From: Streptacidiphilus sp. P02-A3a
Lineage (GTDB): Bacteria; Actinomycetota; Actinomycetes; Streptomycetales; Streptomycetaceae
Direction: 5' to 3'
Assembly (NCBI RefSeq): GCF_014084105.1
Contig: NZ_CP048289.1
Coordinates: 4,473,922-4,537,921 of the forward strand
DNA length: 64,000 bases
Of this stretch, positions 18,021-26,150 are shown one piece after another. How positions within the stretch are numbered: position 1 is the stretch's first letter; each line of letters begins with the position of its first letter. A program made the translations under genes and the position numbers. The notes under the pieces are model-generated. The model ran no database searches, was not told the DNA's origin, and was given only the letters and a program-made list of their open reading frames with translations.

Positions 18021-18886
18021 TGGTCGGCTCCGGGGTGCGCGCCGACCAGTTCGGCGGTGAACCGGTGGGCGGGGTGGGTCAGGACCCGGGCGGCTGGCCC
18101 GCTCTCCACGATCCGCCCGGCCCGCATCACCGCGACCTGGCCGCCGGTGCGCCGGGCCACCGCCAGGTCGTGGGTGACCAGCAGCAGGGCGATGCCGCGT
18201 TCCGCGCGCAGGCGGGCGAACAGGTCCAGCACCTGGGCGCGCACCAGCGCGTCCAGGGCGGTGGTGGGCTCGTCCGCGATCAGCAGTTCCGGCTCGCAGC
18301 ACACCGCCAGCGCGATCGCGGCGCGCTGGCGCTGACCACCCGACAGCTGGTGCGGGAAGCTGTCGGCGACCCGCCGCGGGTCGTCGATCCCGACGGACTC
18401 CAGCAGGTCCGGGACCGCGGCGCGGGCCGCCCGGCGGCCGGTGGCCCGCTGGTGGCGGCGCAGCACCTCGGCGAGCTGCGCGCCGACCCTGCGCAGCGGG
18501 TCCAGTGAGCCGGTCGGGTCCTGCGGCACGTAGCCGATGCGCCGACCGCGCACGCGCGACAGCGCCCGCTCGTCCAGGGCCCGCAGGTCGGTACCGCGCA
18601 GCTCGATCCGGCCGGTGGTCTCGGCGTTGCGGGCGGGCAGGCCGAGCACGGCGCGGGCGACGGTGGTCTTGCCGCTGCCCGAGGCCCCCAGCAGCACCAG
18701 CGCGTCGCCGGGCGGCAGCGCGAAGCAGACCTGGTCCACGGCGGTGGTGTGCCCGTCGCGGTGCCGGTGGGTGACCGTCAACCGCTCGACAGCCAAGACC
18801 GGAACAGCCGGGTCGGGAACAGCCGGGTCGGGAACAGCCGGGTCGGGGGCGGCCGGGTCGGGGGCGGCCGGGGCGGGGGTGGTCAT
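18017..18886 (-). CDS. Oligopeptide-type ABC transporter ATP-binding protein, DppD/OppD-like
   Basis: A 289-residue ATPase with Walker A LLGASGSGKTTV, Q-loop YVPQDPTGSLDPLR, signature LSGGQRQR and Walker B LLIADEPTTALD. It ends with ARVLTHPAHRFTAELVGAHP. Its start overlaps the permease stop (ATGA) and its stop overlaps the next ATPase start, so the three genes are translationally coupled. The first 30 residues are five PDPAVP-like repeats encoded by 15-bp DNA units (about 18800-18875), another low-complexity N-terminal extension. Confidence 0.95.
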   Translation of the reverse strand: MTTPAPAAPDPAAPDPAVPDPAVPDPAVPVLAVERLTVTHRHRDGHTTAVDQVCFALPPGDALVLLGASGSGKTTVARAVLGLPARNAETTGRIELRGTDLRALDERALSRVRGRRIGYVPQDPTGSLDPLRRVGAQLAEVLRRHQRATGRRAARAAVPDLLESVGIDDPRRVADSFPHQLSGGQRQRAAIALAVCCEPELLIADEPTTALDALVRAQVLDLFARLRAERGIALLLVTHDLAVARRTGGQVAVMRAGRIVESGPAARVLTHPAHRFTAELVGAHPGADQ

Positions 18887-19737
18887 CGGTTGGCCTGCGT
18901 CCGTGGCTGGTCGGCGGCGCCCAGGCGGCGGCGCAGGGCCTCGCCCAGGGTGTTGAAGACCACCGAGACGGCGAGGATCGCCAGTGCGGGCATGACCGCC
19001 ACCGCCGGGTGGCTGAGCAGCGTCGGGCGCAGTTCGTCCAGCATCGCGCCCCATTCGGCGGTCGGTGGTGCGACGCCCAGGCCCAGGAAGGACAGCCCGG
19101 CCGCGTACACGATGGACAGTCCGATCAGCGACGAGCAGTAGACCAGGACCACCGGTGCGACCACCGGGGCGACCTGCCGCAGGGCGATGGTGGCCGGTCC
19201 GGCGCCGCTGACCTTGGCCGCCTCCAGGTAGGCGGCGCCGCGGATCGCCCGGACCTCGGTGAAGACCACCCGGGCGACCGAGGGGGTGAGCACCACCGAC
19301 AGCGAGAGGACCACCGCGCCCAGGCCGCTGTCCAGCACGCTGGCGACGGCCATGGCCAGCAGGATCCCGGGGAAGGCGTAGAGCACGTCCAGGGCGCGCA
19401 GCAGTGCCTGCTCGACCACGCGCCCGCCCAGCCCGGCGGTGATGCCCAGCGCGCTGCCCAGCACGCCCGCGACGGCCACCGGGGCGAAGCCGCCCACCAG
19501 GGAGGGGCGGGCCGCCCAGATCAGCCTGCTGAGGAGGTCGCGGCCCTGGCCGTCGGTGCCCAGCAGGTGCCCGGGGCTGCCGGGGGACAGCAGCCGGTCC
19601 TGGAGCAGGCCGGCAGTGGGGCTGCACGGGGCCACCAGTGGCGCGGCCAGGGCCAGCAGCACCAGCAGCACGGCCAGGGCCAGCGGGACCGCCAGGCCCG
19701 CGTCGCGGCCCTTCCACGCACGTACGCGCTGCGCCAC
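18883..19737 (-). CDS. Oligopeptide-type ABC transporter permease, DppC/OppC-like
   Basis: A 284-residue membrane permease. It has the HLLGTDGQGRDLLSRLIWAA motif of DppC proteins and the EAA loop YLEAAKVSGAGPATIALRQV. It also has LSIVYAAGLSFLGLGVAPPT, which is diagnostic of the family. Start GTG 19737 lies two bases after the preceding permease stop. It pairs with the DppB-like permease to form the membrane channel. Confidence 0.95.
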   Translation of the reverse strand: MAQRVRAWKGRDAGLAVPLALAVLLVLLALAAPLVAPCSPTAGLLQDRLLSPGSPGHLLGTDGQGRDLLSRLIWAARPSLVGGFAPVAVAGVLGSALGITAGLGGRVVEQALLRALDVLYAFPGILLAMAVASVLDSGLGAVVLSLSVVLTPSVARVVFTEVRAIRGAAYLEAAKVSGAGPATIALRQVAPVVAPVVLVYCSSLIGLSIVYAAGLSFLGLGVAPPTAEWGAMLDELRPTLLSHPAVAVMPALAILAVSVVFNTLGEALRRRLGAADQPRTQANR

Positions 19738-19739
19738 GG

Positions 19740-20684
19740 TCAGCCCCGCACTCGCGGGTCGACCAGCGCGTGCGCGGTGTCCACCGCGATGTTGACGCCG
19801 ACGAAGCCCACGGCGGCGACCAGCACGCCGCCCTCGATGACCGGCAGGTCGCGGGCCGACAGGGCGGTGTAGAGGAGTTGGCCGACGCCGGGCCAGGAGA
19901 ACAGGGTCTCCACGAACACCACGCCTTCCAGCAGGTAGGCCAGTTGCAGGCCGCCGATGGTCAGCAGCGCGGGGGAGGCGTTGTGCAGGCAGTGCCGCAG
20001 GACCGCGCTCCGGCTCAGGCCGCGGGCGCGCAGGCTGTCGGCGAGTTCCCCGCCCAGTACGGTGGCCAGGGCGGCGCGCAGGACCCGGGCGGTCAGGCCC
20101 AGTGGCACCAGTGCCGCCGCGACGGCGGGCAGCACCAGGTGGCGCAGCAGGTCGCCGGTGCCGCCGTCGCCGAAGGGGTCGTGGGTGCCGCCGGCCGGGA
20201 GCCACTGCCAGTGCACCGCGAACACCGCGATCAGCAGCAGCGAGACGCAGTACTGCGGGGCGGAGACGAACAGGGTGCTGAGCGCGCCGGACAGCCGTCC
20301 GCCCGGGCCGCCGGGCCGGATCGCGCCGAGGCCGCCCACCAGGACCCCGCCGGCCAGTACCAGCGCGAACGCGGCGCCGGCCAGCAGCAGCGTCTGGCCG
20401 AAGGCGGGGGCCAGCAGGCCCAGTACCGGGCGCTGCGCGGAGATCGAGGTGCCCAGGTCGCCGTGGAGCGCGTGCCACAGCCAGGACGCGTAGCGCACCG
20501 GCAGCGGCCGGTCCAGGCCCAGCCGCGCGGCCAGCTCCCGACGGGCCGCGGGCGGCGCGCCGGGCCCCAGGAACGCGCCGACCGGGTCGCCGGGCACCAG
20601 CGCCACGGTGGCGAAGACCACCACCGTCACGCCGAACAAGGTGGGCACGGCGAGCAGCAGCCGCCGCAGCAGGAACCGTCTCAT
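19740..20684 (-). CDS. Oligopeptide-type ABC transporter permease, DppB/OppB-like
   Basis: A 314-residue permease and the first gene of the importer operon. It starts MRRFLLRRLLLAVPTLFGVT and has ALVPGDPVGAFLG, the EAA loop DSLRARGLSRSAVLRHCLHN and FSWPGVGQLLYTALSARDLP near the C-terminus, all DppB hallmarks. ATG 20684 begins the first membrane helix. Ligand unknown; the downstream LLM oxidoreductase suggests a catabolic rather than simple nutritional role (inference). Confidence 0.95.
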   Translation of the reverse strand: MRRFLLRRLLLAVPTLFGVTVVVFATVALVPGDPVGAFLGPGAPPAARRELAARLGLDRPLPVRYASWLWHALHGDLGTSISAQRPVLGLLAPAFGQTLLLAGAAFALVLAGGVLVGGLGAIRPGGPGGRLSGALSTLFVSAPQYCVSLLLIAVFAVHWQWLPAGGTHDPFGDGGTGDLLRHLVLPAVAAALVPLGLTARVLRAALATVLGGELADSLRARGLSRSAVLRHCLHNASPALLTIGGLQLAYLLEGVVFVETLFSWPGVGQLLYTALSARDLPVIEGGVLVAAVGFVGVNIAVDTAHALVDPRVRG

Positions 20685-21042
20685 CGCGGGACGCCGGTGG
20701 CGCACGGGGCGGGGGCAGGCATGGAGGTCCTTGTCGAACGGGCACCACCGCGGGGCGGGGCCGCGGGCGGTGGCACGGCAGCTACTGCCCCGAAGCATGC
20801 GCGGGCCGCCCGGCGCCGACCAGGCAGGCGTTCATGCTGTTACCCGCGCTCATAGGATCCGCACCCGGGACCGGGCCGCTCCCGCCGAGAGCAGCACGCC
20901 CCGCCCGGCGCTGGTAGCCGGATGAGGAAACTGTCGTCTGAGGAACCTGTCGTCGTCAGTCGCCGATGACCCACCCGCACCAAGGCATGCCAAAGACCCC
21001 AGCCACCCAACGGGCACGGCCAGGACCAAAGGCAGCAGACCG
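20685..21042. other. Intergenic leader/promoter region of the peptide-importer operon
   Basis: 358 bases without a convincing gene. On the minus strand a 17-codon open frame (20835 to 20782, MNACLVGAGRPAHASGQ) lies about 100 bases upstream of the first permease; without a good ribosome site it may be chance. The far end is lower in GC and marks the start of the XRE/DUF397 island. Confidence 0.4.
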
Positions 21043-21333
21043 TCAGATCAGCCGCTCGGTCCCTTCCTGGTCCACCCCGTGTCCCCACCCCACTCGGAAG
21101 CCGAGCACCCACATCTCCGTCAGCAGACCTCCCAACATGTCTACGGCGGAGGCGGTCTCCATCGAGCGGACGTCCGGCACCACCCTCTCCACCCGGATGA
21201 ACCCCAGGGCCGTATGAGCAGCCTCGGCGAGGGCAGCCGATGACACCCTCTCGCAGTCGAAGAGCCGCCCGCGCTCCGACGCCTGCCACGCAGCGATCAC
21301 ACGCTCCAGCAAGATCAACTCATTCTGCGGCAT
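21043..21333 (-). CDS. Hypothetical protein
   Basis: A 96-residue, mostly helical soluble protein (MPQNELILLERVIAAWQASE) with no family I can name. It follows the HTH protein at 21388-21840 by 54 bases on the same strand. Normal streptomycete codon bias is only moderate, in keeping with the lower GC of this island. Confidence 0.6.
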   Translation of the reverse strand: MPQNELILLERVIAAWQASERGRLFDCERVSSAALAEAAHTALGFIRVERVVPDVRSMETASAVDMLGGLLTEMWVLGFRVGWGHGVDQEGTERLI

Positions 21334-21387
21334 GGGTACCCTCCTCCTCCGTCGTGCTTGAAAGCCGCTGCCTCACGGCACGTGGAA

Positions 21388-21840
21388 CTACCCGCGCAGT
21401 TGGGCTCCGGACGCCTTCAGGAACTTCCTGGTGGCCTCCCGGCAAAAACCGATTCGGGCCGCCAATCCACTCACCGACGCCCCGGCCTCGTACAGGCGGC
21501 GCAGCTCCACCAGGTCCACGCGCTGCCCCGATCCCGGCGGACGAAACGCGGGCCGGATCACCACCCCCGACCGCCGCAGAACCTTTGCCACATACTGCGT
21601 GGACCGGCCGACCTCAGCACCGAGGACCAGCAGGCTCGCGCCCGCCTCGTACCTCCGCGCCAGAAGCTGACCCAGGATCAGTTCATCGTCGGCCGACAGT
21701 AGCGACCGCAGCGTGAACAACTCGATGGACGCCGCCGCGAAAGCACGGCGCACCAGCTCCACATCCTGCGCCTCACACGCACGGCGGACTGCTGCGGCAT
21801 AACGCTCACGCGGGTGCGCCACAGACGAATCTGACGACAA
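21388..21840 (-). CDS. Tandem helix-turn-helix DNA-binding protein, hypothetical
   Basis: A 150-residue protein with two predicted helix-turn-helix units: LLVLGAEVGRSTQYVAKVLR near residues 73-92 and AGASVSGLAARIGFCREATR near 120-140. It resembles resolvase/Sigma-like HTH repeats but has no catalytic domain. It is next to other small hypothetical genes of an actinobacterial accessory island. Role unknown; a DNA-binding or regulatory function is likely. Confidence 0.7.
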   Translation of the reverse strand: MSSDSSVAHPRERYAAAVRRACEAQDVELVRRAFAAASIELFTLRSLLSADDELILGQLLARRYEAGASLLVLGAEVGRSTQYVAKVLRRSGVVIRPAFRPPGSGQRVDLVELRRLYEAGASVSGLAARIGFCREATRKFLKASGAQLRG

Positions 21841-22015
21841 CGCTCATTCCTCCCACTGCTGGAAACGACGCAGGGCCGGCCGCCGGGCCGCCGGACGCAT
21901 GACCCAGTCATCCCCTCGGCCCCCGCCGCCACTGCGACCCCCACGTAACCCACCCATCAAGTGCTCCCTCTCATTTCGGCCGCCGACCACCTCGGCCGCC
22001 CCTGACGTCGTCCGG

Positions 22016-22045
22016 CCACCGGCCGCGTCGCTGAGCGGCCGGTGG
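22016..22045. terminator. Terminator-like hairpin downstream of the small C2H2-like gene
   Basis: CCACCGGCCGC (22016-22026) pairs perfectly with GCGGCCGGTGG (22035-22045) around an 8-nt loop. It lies 40 bases past the stop of the minus-strand gene ending at 22085. The rest of the 21841-22084 gap shows no gene. Confidence 0.6.
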
Positions 22046-22084
22046 CGAAAGGGTTTGTCTGAACAGGTTTGACTGACCGTCAGA

Positions 22085-22300
22085 TCACTGCGAGTCGCGG
22101 TGCTCCACTCGAATGTGACGGGCCATCAGAACGCGATAATCGGAAGCCGCACTGTGATCCCCCGCGCGCTTCCTGGCCCTGATCTCCTCCATGAAGGACT
22201 CGCACGCCGGACAGCCCGCCACCGGGACCGGAGCGGCGGGCGGGTACCACGCCTCATGCGGCTGCCCCTGCGCCCCGGGGCCGTCCTTACGGCGGCTCAT
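22085..22300 (-). CDS. Small CPxC...H-x4-H protein, possible zinc-binding protein
   Basis: A 71-residue protein. CPACESF (near residue 30) and ARHIRVEH at the C-terminus give a C2H2-like metal-site pattern. ATG 22300 overlaps the stop of the upstream gene (ATGA), indicating co-translation. Similar small proteins are frequent next to streptomycete XRE/DUF397 loci. Function unknown. Confidence 0.7.
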   Translation of the reverse strand: MSRRKDGPGAQGQPHEAWYPPAAPVPVAGCPACESFMEEIRARKRAGDHSAASDYRVLMARHIRVEHRDSQ

Positions 22301-22584
22301 AGCCCCCACCTGCTGAGCCGGTTCAACTCCGCGACCGCAGCGCGCAGTTCGTCCCCCCGTCTCACCTCGTGCAGCTCCCCGGGCGGCACCGTCCACTCGC
22401 GGCCGCCACCGGGCGGGCGGAGCGACGCGTAGCGCGCCTTCACCTCCATGACCGTGCCCGCACGATCGCGCCTGCTGTCGTACGCCAACTCCCCAACCGC
22501 AGGCGCCCTCACCGGTACGGCGGGCGAGTCGGCCGAGACTTCCCTCGCAGCCCCATCGTCGGGGGGTAATCCGAGCTTGCTCAT
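22297..22584 (-). CDS. Hypothetical protein of the XRE/DUF397 island
   Basis: A 95-residue protein starting MSKLGLPPDDGA, with a disordered N-terminus and a compact beta-rich C-terminal half (AGTVMEVKARYASLRPPGGG, REWTVPPGELHEVRRGDELR). It overlaps the next gene by four bases. It is divergent from the XRE regulator at 22821, with a 236-base gap that probably carries both promoters. No known function. Confidence 0.7.
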   Translation of the reverse strand: MSKLGLPPDDGAAREVSADSPAVPVRAPAVGELAYDSRRDRAGTVMEVKARYASLRPPGGGREWTVPPGELHEVRRGDELRAAVAELNRLSRWGL

Positions 22585-22820
22585 GGCACAGCCACCTCCG
22601 AGTGATCGCACAAGCGCGATTCGGACGGTCCATCGGCAAGATGCGTGCCCGACGGTGCGTCACATCGACGTTAGACCTCTCGCCCCCGTGCCCGTTAGTG
22701 TGCTGATTGCTCATCTCCATGGTCGAGTTGACTCCATGATCGCAAATATGCGACCGGGATGCGATAAAGGCAGTGCGCTACGATCGCGGCCCGCGCGATA
22801 ATGCAGGCAGGAGGTCCGGG

Positions 22821-23687
22821 ATGCCTGACGGAGGCAAGGCAACGATCCGAAGCAAGAGGCTTGGTGTGGCCCTGCGCACGTACAGAGAGCAGGGCGGCTT
22901 CGACCAGGCGGCAGCCGCAAGCGCCATCCGTGCCAGTAGTACCAAGATCAGCCGCTTGGAGTCGGGCAGGGTATCGATCCGTCCCCTGGAACTCCATGTG
23001 CTTCTCGACCTCTATGGGGTTGACGATCCCAAGGAGCGCGACCGGCTCGAAGCCCTCGCTCGAACCAGCACCGCGCGAGGATGGTGGCTCGACTACCAGG
23101 ACAGCCTGACTCCTGGCTACGGGGATCACATCGTCCTGGAAAACGACGCGTCCTACATTCGCATCTACCATCCGGTCTACATTCCAGGAATCCTCCAGAC
23201 GGAAGCGTACGCTGAGGCTGCAATCAGGTCCGGCCCGTTGCAGCTCTCGCAAGAGCGGATCTCGGTGCTCGTAAAAGTCCGGCGGGAGCGGCAAGCGCGA
23301 ATCCTATCGGAGGGGATTCCGCAGGCCGTGATCCTTTGGGAACCGGCTATCATTTCACCTGCTGGAGGCAGGGAGGCGCATACAGGGCAACTGAAATCGT
23401 TGCTGAATCTGGCCCATGAACCCACCATCTCCCTACAGGTTCTGCGCTTCGGTCCCCGAATGATCGGCGCGATGGGAGCCCCGTTCACAGCCTTCTCCTT
23501 TGGTCCCGATCACCAGGTCGAAGCGGTGGCGCTGGAAGGACTGACCAGTACTCAAGTGCACGAAGACGCAGACTCGCTGGCCGCATACAGCGGCCTCTTC
23601 GAAACCCTACGGTCGAACGCTGCGTCCCAGGACGAAAGCGTTGCCTTTATAGAGAATGTTCTACGCAAAGCGGAGGCAGGGAAGTGA
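22821..23687 (+). CDS. XRE-family regulator with DUF5753 domain
   Basis: A 288-residue regulator. The N-terminal HTH_31-type domain spans residues 10-75 (LRTYREQGGFDQAAAASAIR, ASSTKISRLESGRV). The C-terminal DUF5753 domain carries the landmark YHPVYIPGILQTEAYAEAAI. Start ATG 22821 follows GGAGG. Its stop overlaps the GTG of the DUF397 gene (GTGA). Such regulator/DUF397 pairs are widespread in Streptomyces development, and some members act as anti-sigma-like or toxin-antitoxin-like partners. This is the only intact pair of the island. Confidence 0.92.
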   Translation: MPDGGKATIRSKRLGVALRTYREQGGFDQAAAASAIRASSTKISRLESGRVSIRPLELHVLLDLYGVDDPKERDRLEALARTSTARGWWLDYQDSLTPGYGDHIVLENDASYIRIYHPVYIPGILQTEAYAEAAIRSGPLQLSQERISVLVKVRRERQARILSEGIPQAVILWEPAIISPAGGREAHTGQLKSLLNLAHEPTISLQVLRFGPRMIGAMGAPFTAFSFGPDHQVEAVALEGLTSTQVHEDADSLAAYSGLFETLRSNAASQDESVAFIENVLRKAEAGK

Positions 23688-23884
23688 ACCCAGAAGTTGT
23701 AGGTCCGTTTCGCAAGGCTAGCTACTCGGAACAGTCGGGAGCTTGCATTGAGGTCGCCCGTGACGCGACAGGCGGTAGTTTCGTCCGGGACTCCAAGGAT
23801 CAGAGTGGCCCTCTCTTGCAGTTCTCGGCAGATGCTTGGGGGGATTTTCTCGATAGCGTCAAAAACGGTGACTTGGGTATCTGA
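23684..23884 (+). CDS. DUF397 protein, partner of the XRE regulator
   Basis: A 66-residue DUF397 protein with the family's landmarks FRKASYSEQSGACIEVA, FVRDSKDQSGPLLQFSADAW and FLDSVKNGDL. GTG start overlaps the regulator stop. DUF397 proteins bind or are paired with their XRE partner. A hairpin (GAGGCGG 23899-23905 / CCGCCTC 23919-23925) follows and probably ends the pair's transcript. Confidence 0.92.
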   Translation: MNPEVVGPFRKASYSEQSGACIEVARDATGGSFVRDSKDQSGPLLQFSADAWGDFLDSVKNGDLGI

Positions 23885-23930
23885 GTTCAGCGAATATCGA
23901 GGCGGAGGCAATCGGCCGCCGCCTCTTCGC

Positions 23931-24518
23931 ATGCCTTGGTTCACCGTGAGAACAGCTTCCGGCGGCCTGGAGGAGGAGGCGGGGTACATCCGTACGTGGG
24001 AGCCCATCTTGGTACCAGGTCTCTTGCAGACCGAGGGATACGCCCGAGCGATCCTCGATGCCAACCCGGCTATCACGCGCCTGGGGGACCCTGACTCCTT
24101 CGTCAAAATCCGAGCGAACCGCAAGGCTGTTCTGACGAAAGAGTCACCAGTCCGGCTTTCGATAATCATCTGGGAACCCGTACTTCACTGTGTGGTGGGT
24201 GGCGAGGACGTTCATCGGGATCAGCTGCGGCACCTCGTTGAGATGGGGCAGCTTCCGAATGTGACCATCCAAGTGGTCCCGCTCAGCGTTGGAGCGACGG
24301 CAGGTACTTGTGGTGCGTTCGTCCTCTTCGCCTTCGCCGACACTCCAGCTCCGGGAGCCGTGTTCCTGGAGACTCTGACCAGCAGTCAGTACCTTGAGGA
24401 GGCCAGGGAGCTCGATGGCTACTGGATGGTTTTCGATTGGTTGCGATCATCGGCGCTGGACCCGGAGCAATCGCTGAACACTATTGCCGCCCTCGCGGCA
24501 GCCAAGCTAAAAAAATGA
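23931..24518 (+). pseudogene. XRE-DUF5753 regulator lacking its DNA-binding domain
   Basis: The frame encodes a DUF5753 domain from EEEAGYIRTWEPILVPGLLQ to the end, but the HTH that should precede it is absent. The homologous region begins abruptly within 60 bases of the terminator of the previous pair, as if a recombination removed the HTH-encoding part. ATG 23931 could still yield a 195-residue protein without DNA-binding capacity. It is followed after 19 bases by a DUF397 gene. Confidence 0.75.
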
Positions 24519-24537
24519 CAGAAAGGCTGCAAGTCTC

Positions 24538-24744
24538 ATGATGGAACAGGGTGTGCCGAAGCGGTGGCGAAAGAGCACCTATAGTGGGCCGAACAACAAC
24601 TGTGTGGAGATAGCGGACGGCTCTTTGGGGGTGATTCCCGTCAGGGATAGCAAGGATCCGGATGGACCAGTCCTAGCCTTCACGGAGAATGCCTTCTCTG
24701 ATTTCGTCGCAGCTATCAAGGACGGCCAGTTTCCAGGCACCTAG
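24538..24744 (+). CDS. DUF397 protein
   Basis: A 68-residue DUF397 protein (WRKSTYSGPNNNCVEIADGS, IPVRDSKDPDGPVLAFTENA, FVAAIKDGQFPGT). Start is ATG 24538 or the following ATG. Intact, but its regulator partner upstream is truncated, leaving it an orphan unless it pairs with another XRE protein. A very strong hairpin begins two bases after its stop. Confidence 0.9.
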   Translation: MMEQGVPKRWRKSTYSGPNNNCVEIADGSLGVIPVRDSKDPDGPVLAFTENAFSDFVAAIKDGQFPGT

Positions 24745-24745
24745 C

Positions 24746-24796
24746 CATGTAAATTCCCCGGAGTCGAATGCGTGTCGACTCCGGGGAATTTACATG
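24746..24796. terminator. Perfect 22-bp-stem hairpin
   Basis: Bases 24746-24767 and 24775-24796 are exact reverse complements around a 7-nt loop (ATGCGTG). The arms run CATGTAAATTCCCC then GGAGTCGA. It follows the DUF397 stop immediately, so it can act as a terminator. Its AT-rich base and perfect arms also resemble a small mobile inverted repeat. Confidence 0.85.
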
Positions 24797-24797
24797 T

Positions 24798-25060
24798 CAG
24801 AGCAATGCCTCCGGCGGGGAGCGTCCCGGCACCGGGAGCGGTGGCCAGGCCTGCGGCTGCGGGCAGTGCGTGGCTGGCGTAGAGGCTGCCGTCCCCGTCC
24901 GCCGTCGCCCCATGCCGCGTGCAGTGGAGCCGCCCCGGGGGTGTCCAGGACCGCGCTTGCGCGCCCACTTGCGGGGTGCAGCCTCCTGGACGCCCCAGGG
25001 GGCGGCTCTGCTTCGCTGGGCGTGGGGTGACGGCGGACGGGACGGCAGCCGGGCCGGTGT
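24798..25060. repeat. Palindromic intergenic repeat element, copy A
   Basis: Bases 24798-24955 match 25601-25752 closely (shared start CAGAGCAATGCCTCCGGCGG). Bases about 24981-25050 are an inverted copy of the second half, so copy A is an imperfect inverted repeat of about 260 bp. No protein-coding signal. It lies inside the space where a third XRE regulator should be. Confidence 0.8.
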
Positions 25061-25137
25061 GGTTCCGGCGGAGCGAGAGCCTCAGCAGGTGGGGGTGGGC
25101 GAAGCGCCGCAAACGCGCAGGCCGGCAGTGCACGGAA

Positions 25138-25251
25138 GCGTTACCAAGCGCTACATTCGACAAGGTATTGCAGTTTGAACGCCTTCAAGAACACGCGCTG
25201 TCCCAAGGCGAAACCATTCGGTTGATCGAGAGGATCAGGAAAGAACTATGA
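25138..25251 (+). pseudogene. C-terminal remnant of an XRE-DUF5753 regulator
   Basis: The last 37 codons read like the end of a DUF5753 protein (FERLQEHALSQGETIRLIER, then IRKEL), and the stop overlaps the ATG of the next DUF397 gene (ATGA), exactly as in the intact pair upstream. Everything N-terminal is replaced by repeat element A. Confidence 0.7.
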
Positions 25252-25463
25252 GCGGCAAGGCCACCCAGCTCCCCCATGGATGGATCAAGAGCTCTGCGAG
25301 CGGAAACGGAGCAGAGTGCGTCAAGATGAAGAGGTTGCCCACGGGCGATGTTGCCGTGGCCAGCACTCGTCTGGAGATGGAGCCCATTCCGTACACTCAG
25401 GCGGAGATGCGCGCATTCCTGACCGGCGTCAAGGCTGGAGAATTCGATCACCTAATCGACTAG
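25248..25463 (+). CDS. DUF397 protein
   Basis: A 71-residue DUF397 protein (WIKSSASGNGAECVKMKRL, VAVASTRLEMEPIPYTQAEM, FLTGVKAGEFDHL). The usual VRDSKDP motif is degraded to VASTRLEM, so it is a divergent member. Its own regulator is reduced to a remnant. Confidence 0.85.
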   Translation: MSGKATQLPHGWIKSSASGNGAECVKMKRLPTGDVAVASTRLEMEPIPYTQAEMRAFLTGVKAGEFDHLID

Positions 25464-25475
25464 CCGCATCTCGAA

Positions 25476-25520
25476 TGGCCTGATTCCCCTCCCGTTCGCC
25501 AGGGGGCGTCAGGCCATTTT
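25476..25520 (+). terminator. Intrinsic terminator with T tract
   Basis: TGGCCTGA (25476-25483) pairs with TCAGGCCA (25509-25516) and an inner CCCCT pairs with AGGGG; TTTT follows at 25517-25520. A textbook factor-independent terminator for the DUF397 gene. Confidence 0.85.
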
Positions 25521-25600
25521 CAGATGCAGCCGGGCGGTCCGCGACCGTCTGAGCTTGAGGCAGTCCCTGGTCGCGTTCTGACCAGGGGTCAACTGGCCGT

Positions 25601-25752
25601 CAGAGCAATGCCTCCGGCGGGGAGCGCCCCGGCACCGGGAGCGGTGGCCAGGCCTGCGGCTACGGGCAGTGCGTGGCTGGGGTGGAGGCTGCCGTCCCGT
25701 CCGCCGTCACCCCACGCCCGGCGAAGCAGAGCCCCCCGGGGGCGTCCAGGAG
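25601..25752. repeat. Intergenic repeat element, copy B
   Basis: Second copy of the element seen at 24798, carrying only the left half. It is preceded by a small hairpin (CCCTGGT 25565-25571 / ACCAGGG 25581-25587) and runs into a coiled-coil gene remnant. Confidence 0.8.
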
Positions 25753-25770
25753 GAGTCGGGGCTCGGCACG

Positions 25771-25934
25771 GTCGAGGACATCGAAGCGCTCAGGCGTTCC
25801 ACGACCAGGCTTGAGCAGCGGATCGTCGACCTGGCCGGGCGACTGGACGAGCGCCAGCAGGAGCTCGACGCGGCCAGGCCGCCGGCAGAGGTCTGCTGGC
25901 CCAGCTCAACGGGGCACCGAGAGCAGCCCGCTGA
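25771..25934 (+). pseudogene. Coiled-coil protein C-terminal remnant
   Basis: Frame one reads VEDIEALRRSTTRLEQRIVD then LAGRLDERQQELDAAR, and after one frameshift near 25885 a second frame reads RGLLAQLNGAPRAAR and stops. This heptad-rich pattern resembles the C-terminus of small proteins that accompany transposon recombinases (DUF6262-like), but that is a guess. No start or N-terminus remains. Confidence 0.45.
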
Positions 25935-26150
25935 CGGCGGACCGGTTCCCGCCCAGGAGGAGGCACCGGCACAACGCGAGATCAGATCAGCTCGACTTCG
26001 ATCGCCAGCCCGCCCAGCGCCTCCTTCTGCGGGCTGTAGATCCCAGTCATACATGGCCACTGACGCCACGATGGCTGGACCATGCCTTCGTCCAGGAGGT
26101 GAGAGACACGCCGGAACGGATTCAACGGACTTGCGCCTGGTCGCGGGGAT

